From JACQXX01 sp964639175 (GTDB lineage Bacteria; Acidobacteriota; Blastocatellia; Chloracidobacteriales; Chloracidobacteriaceae), in NCBI GenBank assembly GCA_964639175.1, contig CAZXCE010000100.1, forward strand, positions 1-17,554: a DNA stretch of 17,554 nt, in the 5' to 3' direction. The notes under the pieces are model-generated. The model was not told the origin of the DNA. It searched no databases and was given only the letters and a program-made list of their open reading frames with translations. Below, piece by piece: positions 14,414 through 17,554 of the stretch (positions are counted from its first letter, which is position 1; each line of letters starts with the position of its first letter). The translations under genes were made by a program, and so were the position numbers.

Positions 14414-15013
14414 TTACTCAGTACCTGGAGTGGGGACCGATGTTGGGAAGGTAACTTTAAGGTAAAACTCAGCGATTGGAATGCTACACCCAACTGAGAC
14501 CAGTTCAATGATTTCATCAAGCTGGTTGGTTTCATACAAAAGCCACATTCCATCTTCCCGGCGAACAAATCGCTCGACATGGACTCGATCTTGAGCGACG
14601 AGCAAATATTCACGAAATGAAGGGTTAGTTCGATAGCGCTCAAATTTCTCTCCACGGTCATAGTTTTTGGTTGAGTCTGAGAGAACTTCAACAATGAATA
14701 GCGGGTTGGTCAAGGTGTCGAGTTCTTCGTCAACAAACTCTGGTTTGGTGCAGACAACGACAACATCTGGATAGGCATACAACCCCGCTGGGCTCACTCG
14801 CACGCGAAGGTCAGTCGAATAAATCAGACATGGCTTATCTCGGAGCCGGGTACGGAGTTCTCCCGCGATGTTGCCAACAATTTGAACGTGCCGTGCCGAA
14901 GCCCTGCTCATGTCATAAATGATTCCATCAAGGTACTCATGCTTGATGTCTGAAGCACGATCAATTGTGAGATATTCTTTGTCAGTGTAGTAATGTTTGA
15001 GTTGTGTTGACAT
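14414..15013 (-). CDS. Uma2 family protein (PD-(D/E)XK nuclease fold)
   Basis: A 199-aa Uma2-family protein, a restriction-endonuclease-like fold common in Cyanobacteria and Acidobacteriota, usually of unknown role. Motifs are HEYLDGIIYDMS (25-36), YPDVVVVC with D83, PLFIVEVLSDST with E109, DRGEKFERYR (119-128) and FREYLLVAQD (133-142). The PD...E-V arrangement is as expected for the family. I start it at ATG 15013, which has AGGAGG 8 nt upstream; an open frame extends to 15085 but has no support. Its final Glu codon and TAA stop lie inside a sequence shared with the repeat-gene junction at 17370-17403. It is probably monocistronic, with the DUF2277 gene 126 bp upstream. Confidence 0.88.
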   Translation of the reverse strand: MSTQLKHYYTDKEYLTIDRASDIKHEYLDGIIYDMSRASARHVQIVGNIAGELRTRLRDKPCLIYSTDLRVRVSPAGLYAYPDVVVVCTKPEFVDEELDTLTNPLFIVEVLSDSTKNYDRGEKFERYRTNPSFREYLLVAQDRVHVERFVRREDGMWLLYETNQLDEIIELVSVGCSIPIAEFYLKVTFPTSVPTPGTE

Positions 15014-15139
15014 ATTGAAACCCTCCTGGGTTAAACCACTTGAGATACTATCACCGTTTCCCAACGACGTATAAAACCTTGCCAAGAATGAATACTGGAA
15101 CGAAATGGAGTGAAAAAAGCAAGGTTGATACCGGGCTGT

Positions 15140-15409
15140 TCACGTCGGAAATCTCCGAGCGGTGCGGGCCTGGGCTTTAGCGGCCATTTCCTCGCGAGTC
15201 TTCGGCGGTGAATTTGTCTCAAGGGCATTCAGCAAATTTTTAGAAATGGTGGTAATTTCCTCAACTGCCGCCAGAAACGCGGGTTCATTGGCTTTTGATG
15301 GTTTATTGAAGCCACTCACTTTTCTCACAAATTGGAGCGCGGCGGCCCGAATTTCTTCATCCGTGACAGGTGGTTCGAAATTAAACAGGGGTTTGATGTT
15401 GCGACACAT
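15140..15409 (-). CDS. DUF2277 domain protein
   Basis: An 89-aa protein that matches the small DUF2277 family over its whole length: MCRNIKPLFNFEPPVTDEEI, RAAALQFVRKVSGFNKPSKA, NEPAFLAAVEEITTISKNLL, then a basic tail EMAAKAQARTARRF. Function of the family is not known. It is probably a soluble helical protein. I chose ATG 15409 because the family starts exactly MCRNIKPL and a GAGGT ribosome-binding site lies 8 nt upstream. The open frame continues to 15637, but that extension is translated repeat sequence. A heptamer-arm element begins only 17 bp upstream of the start codon, so the promoter must lie within or beyond that repeat. Confidence 0.88.
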   Translation of the reverse strand: MCRNIKPLFNFEPPVTDEEIRAAALQFVRKVSGFNKPSKANEPAFLAAVEEITTISKNLLNALETNSPPKTREEMAAKAQARTARRFPT

Positions 15410-15425
15410 ACGGTGTACCTCGTTG

Positions 15426-15521
15426 GGGTTCCGGGTTCCGGGTTCCAGGTTTCGGGTTTTCGAACTTATGCCCTTTATGTCCCTTTTGTCCTTTATGTCC
15501 TTTTCCCTGAACCATGAACCC
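15426..15521 (+). repeat. Heptamer-arm element D upstream of DUF2277 gene
   Basis: Three perfect GGGTTCC units (15426-15446) and a degenerate AGGTTTC precede GGGTTTTCGAA, a T-rich middle (TTTATGTCCCTTTTGTCC and TTTATGTCC), and an opposing arm CCCTGAACCATGAACCC (15505-15521). Architecture matches element C, with an almost identical middle. Unlike A, B and C, the GGGTTCC arm here faces a start codon (of the minus-strand DUF2277 gene) instead of following a stop codon. Confidence 0.8.
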
Positions 15522-15585
15522 AACAACAGGCCGTAAACGACCTGCCTCAATTCAACCATCGCTACGCGGCGAAAACCTGAACAGG

Positions 15586-15628
15586 TGACAAGATGACAAG
15601 ATGACCGGCTGACAAGGTGACCGGGTGA
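15586..15628. repeat. 8-bp tandem repeat (TGACAAGA type)
   Basis: Five consecutive octamers, TGACAAGA, TGACAAGA, TGACCGGC, TGACAAGG and TGACCGGG, followed by TGA. It lies in the 264-bp spacer between the DUF2277 gene and the next gene to the right. No coding support; function unknown. Confidence 0.7.
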
Positions 15629-15654
15629 TTTTTTCATCCCTCATCCCTTCCGAA

Positions 15655-15673
15655 AACCCTGAACCTTGAACCC
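15655..15673 (+). repeat. Heptamer arm fragment E at a gene end
   Basis: AACCCTGAACCTTGAACCC is an arm of the CCCTGAA type without a matching GGGTTCC arm nearby. It ends directly at the stop codon (15674) of the minus-strand secreted-protein gene. Confidence 0.55.
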
Positions 15674-16555
15674 TTACTTACCCGGTGAAAGCTGGAACGT
15701 GGATGGGTCAACTGGTTCGTTCACCACAACTTTTTGAAATGTGATTTGCCAGTTGAATTGGGTTGAACCATTTGGAGAAAACAAAATCTTGTAGCTGTGT
15801 GGCAGCACCAGGCCCTGTTCTTCTGAAAAATCATCGAACCGCTCAGTCATTTTAATGCGTGGTGTCTGAATCTGGGCTGATTGTTCAGGTGTGGCACCCA
15901 TTTGAGCGGCGAAAACCTGTTCATATTCCGTCTGGATATGCCGAAAGTGCTCGGTGTCGAAATAGAGCCGGATTGTGACGTCCGAGCCGCCTTTAGGTTG
16001 ATAGCGAAGTAAATGCGCCGGGGTACCGTCTACTTTTTTGATCCCACCATATTCAAGCCGCGCTTTGTTTGATGAAAGGTCCAGGAGTGACCAGCCGGTT
16101 GAGAGCACGCCGCCAAACAGCCCTTCCTGAAAAATCACTTTTCGGGGAAGCAGATATTCGCTGAGCGGAGACCGGACACCAGGCCGCCGATAGCCTGACC
16201 AGACCTGTTTTCCGTCAAACGTGGTGCGCTCCGATTGATAATCGCTGAGGTTAAAGTTCATTCCAAGCAGGACTTTTTTACCTTCTGATGTAAAAACGGC
16301 AGGACCTGAGGGACGCAAGTCACGAACAGCCAGCGACCAGAAACTGGCGGTGCCTTCCGCCCGACGAGTTTTTATTTCTGCTCGAACCGCTGCCGGGCCG
16401 ATAGCTTCGAGGTGTTTGGCGATAACGTCTTCAGCTTTGATTTTTTCTCCGCCGCGTGGGGGCAGTTTGGCAAGCGTGGTTTGGGATGTCAGGCAGAAAC
16501 AGACACTGACGGTGGCCAGAAACAGCCATATTTGCGAGAGCGAGTTTGGTTTCAT
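15674..16555 (-). CDS. Secreted protein of unknown function, possibly LolA-like fold
   Basis: A 293-aa protein with a Sec-type signal peptide: basic/polar MKPNSLSQ, a hydrophobic core IWLFLATVSVCFCL, and a likely cleavage near TTLA (about residues 26-29). Residues 41-56 (AEDVIAKHLEAIGPAA) and what follows, a beta-rich sequence of alternating strands (KVLLGMNFNLSDYQSERTTFDGKQVWSGYRRPG..., ... RLYFDTEHFRHIQTEYEQV), recall periplasmic proteins with LolA/LolB-type or outer-membrane sorting folds that are frequent in Acidobacteriota. This is by pattern only. The end (FQKVVVNEPVDPSTFQLSPGK) also fits that type. No lipobox is evident. It appears to be transcribed alone, 144 bp after the DinB gene. 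Confidence 0.7.
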   Translation of the reverse strand: MKPNSLSQIWLFLATVSVCFCLTSQTTLAKLPPRGGEKIKAEDVIAKHLEAIGPAAVRAEIKTRRAEGTASFWSLAVRDLRPSGPAVFTSEGKKVLLGMNFNLSDYQSERTTFDGKQVWSGYRRPGVRSPLSEYLLPRKVIFQEGLFGGVLSTGWSLLDLSSNKARLEYGGIKKVDGTPAHLLRYQPKGGSDVTIRLYFDTEHFRHIQTEYEQVFAAQMGATPEQSAQIQTPRIKMTERFDDFSEEQGLVLPHSYKILFSPNGSTQFNWQITFQKVVVNEPVDPSTFQLSPGK

Positions 16556-16699
16556 AGACCTATTTTTGAGCGTTCAAAGGCAAAGCTCATTTCCTCAATG
16601 AATAAGATGTGCCGCGCAGATTGGTGACCCACGACGAGCAAAGATGGCGGAATGGGAACTGTCATTGATGAAAAATACTTTCACCTGGGATGCGCTTTT

Positions 16700-17221
16700 T
16701 CATTTGAGTATCGAAAGATACTCGCGCCAGGGGCCGACAGCCGCTTGATATTGATGCGCCAGAACGCGTGAAATCTGGGCCAGATGGCTTAAATCATGCG
16801 CGACCCAGGTTGCCAGAAGCTGCTGGAGCGTGACGCTCCCAAAAGCCGGGTGCTGACCACGGAGTGCGAGGTGTTCATCCGTCAGGTTGAGCGAAATCAG
16901 TTTCTCAAGGTTGGCGGCCCGATGTTGGGCAAACAGATCCAGTAATTCGGAAAGTGGTTGATGGCCGTACCGCTCAAACATTGCCACCCGGTCAAACGGT
17001 TCAAACGGGCGACTTTCGCCCTGATTGAGAATGATGAGGGCGCGGGAAATCCAGTCGGTTTCTTCGCCGTGGATCAAATGGCCGACGATGTTGAATGGGC
17101 TCCAGGTTTCGGGACCTTCGGTGGCGTGAATCCATTCCGGAGAGAGTCCTTCCAGCAGGGAACGAAGCGTGGCAGGTGTTTGCCGGAGTATTTCAAGTGC
17201 GTGGGTGAGTTGGAATTCCAT
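16700..17221 (-). CDS. DinB family protein
   Basis: A 173-aa four-helix-bundle protein of the DinB/YfiT-like metalloenzyme superfamily. The likely metal-binding histidines are H48 (IVGHLIHGE) and H142 and H146 (WVAHDLSHLAQI), the usual triad spacing. Other family marks are WSPFNIVGHL after an ETW segment, and TLQQLLATWVAHDLSHL. Length is typical. Members are thiol-dependent transferases or of unknown function; the substrate here cannot be told. The gene starts at ATG 17221 without a strong Shine-Dalgarno. It is a free-standing gene with 144 bp to the next stop codon and 176 bp to the gene on its right. Confidence 0.88.
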   Translation of the reverse strand: MEFQLTHALEILRQTPATLRSLLEGLSPEWIHATEGPETWSPFNIVGHLIHGEETDWISRALIILNQGESRPFEPFDRVAMFERYGHQPLSELLDLFAQHRAANLEKLISLNLTDEHLALRGQHPAFGSVTLQQLLATWVAHDLSHLAQISRVLAHQYQAAVGPWREYLSILK

Positions 17222-17357
17222 AGTCGTGAAGTGAGAAAGTGAAATTGGTGTCGGTCACACCAGTGTAGCAAATTTTCCCAGCCCGAATGACCTTATACCA
17301 TTTTGAACTGAAGTCCTCGTGTTACCTGAAAGCTAAATTATTGAAAAAATTGTATTT

Positions 17358-17391
17358 CCCTGAACCCTGAACCCGATACCCTGAACCCTGA
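17358..17391 (+). repeat. Heptamer arm fragment F at a gene end
   Basis: An arm of the CCCTGAA type: CCCTGAACCCTGAACCC followed by GATACCCTGAACCCTGA. It ends 6 nt before the stop codon of the partial gene at 17398. Positions 17370-17403 match 14386-14419 of element C at 31 of 34 bases, including that gene's stop and last Glu codon. No GGGTTCC arm is visible on its left. Confidence 0.7.
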
Positions 17392-17397
17392 TTGGTA

Positions 17398-17554
17398 TTA
17401 CTCGCCGGCATACCACCATCTGGCCTCGGCAATCTTTCCCTGGCGGACAACCAGAAACAGATAGTCGTGACCTCCACGCCACCAGTAGACGAGGTGCTTT
17501 TCATTTTTGGGAACAAGCATTCCGTTGTGTCGCTTGCCACCTGAAATGACGTCA
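17398..17554 (-). CDS. 3' end of a hypothetical protein gene (cut by window edge)
   Basis: The last 51 codons of a minus-strand gene that enters from beyond 17554. The visible C-terminus reads DVISGGKRHNGMLVPKNEKH, then LVYWWRGGHDYLFLVVRQGK and IAEARWWYAGE, ending in TAA. The pattern of aromatic-rich beta strands looks like real protein, but I do not recognise the family. The frame is open to the window edge. The last codon (Glu) and the stop are shared with a repeat-associated sequence also found at the end of the Uma2 gene. Confidence 0.6.
   Translation of the reverse strand, partial: DVISGGKRHNGMLVPKNEKHLVYWWRGGHDYLFLVVRQGKIAEARWWYAGE

Noticed and set aside
15410..15637. N-terminal extension of the DUF2277 gene up to 15637
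   Set aside because: The extra 76 residues are translations of the octamer and heptamer repeats, while the family begins exactly at MCRNIKPL with a ribosome-binding site before it.

Overview
The window looks like chromosomal DNA of a free-living bacterium of moderate GC content. A Blastocatellia-type Acidobacteriota is my best guess, from the gene types (a Gemmata-type ECF sigma factor, Uma2, DUF2277 and DinB genes, an enlarged pyruvate kinase-like protein) and from abundant intergenic heptamer repeats. No rRNA or other marker is present, so this placement is inference. No tRNA, rRNA, CRISPR array, transposase or phage gene was seen.

Layout. 1-357 holds no convincing gene. 358-951 (+) is an ECF sigma factor, converging on an unrecognised 176-aa protein gene (1010-1540, -). 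1728-4378 (-) is a translationally coupled pair: an ATP-grasp ligase of the glutathionylspermidine synthase family followed by a Tat-like membrane-anchored protein with a Gly/Ser/Arg-rich tail. 4484-9460 (-) is a phosphate ABC-transporter locus in the order pstS, pstC, pstA, pstB1, pstB2. Divergent from it is a flotillin-like SPFH protein (9603-11129, +). 11315-12030 (-) is a small toxin-antitoxin operon (HicB-like antitoxin, PIN toxin). 12390-14288 (+) encodes a long, divergent pyruvate kinase-like protein. It converges on a row of minus-strand genes: a Uma2 protein, a DUF2277 protein, a secreted protein of unknown function, a DinB-family protein, and the 3' end of a gene that enters from the right edge.

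The strongest biological signal is in the pst locus. It encodes two consecutive PstB-like ATPases whose defects are complementary. PstB1 keeps the LSGGQ signature but has Pro for the Q-loop Gln and Asn for the switch His. PstB2 keeps Walker A, Q-loop, Walker B and switch His but has LPLEQ where LSGGQ should be. In the head-to-tail dimer of ABC ATPases this makes one fully canonical composite ATP site and one degenerate site. It points to an obligate PstB1-PstB2 heterodimer instead of the usual PstB homodimer.

The second signal is in the spacers. Several are filled by a recurring element of about 100-145 bp: an arm of GGGTTCC heptamers, a conserved TTCGAA, a T-rich middle, and an opposing arm of CCCTGAA heptamers. 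Two copies separate genes inside the pst operon. In three copies the GGGTTCC arm starts at or within about 5 nt of a stop codon, reading in the direction of that gene. Two copies appear to supply the last Glu codon and stop codon of unrelated genes. A second dispersed repeat forms a GC-rich hairpin with a compensatory base-pair change between its two copies.
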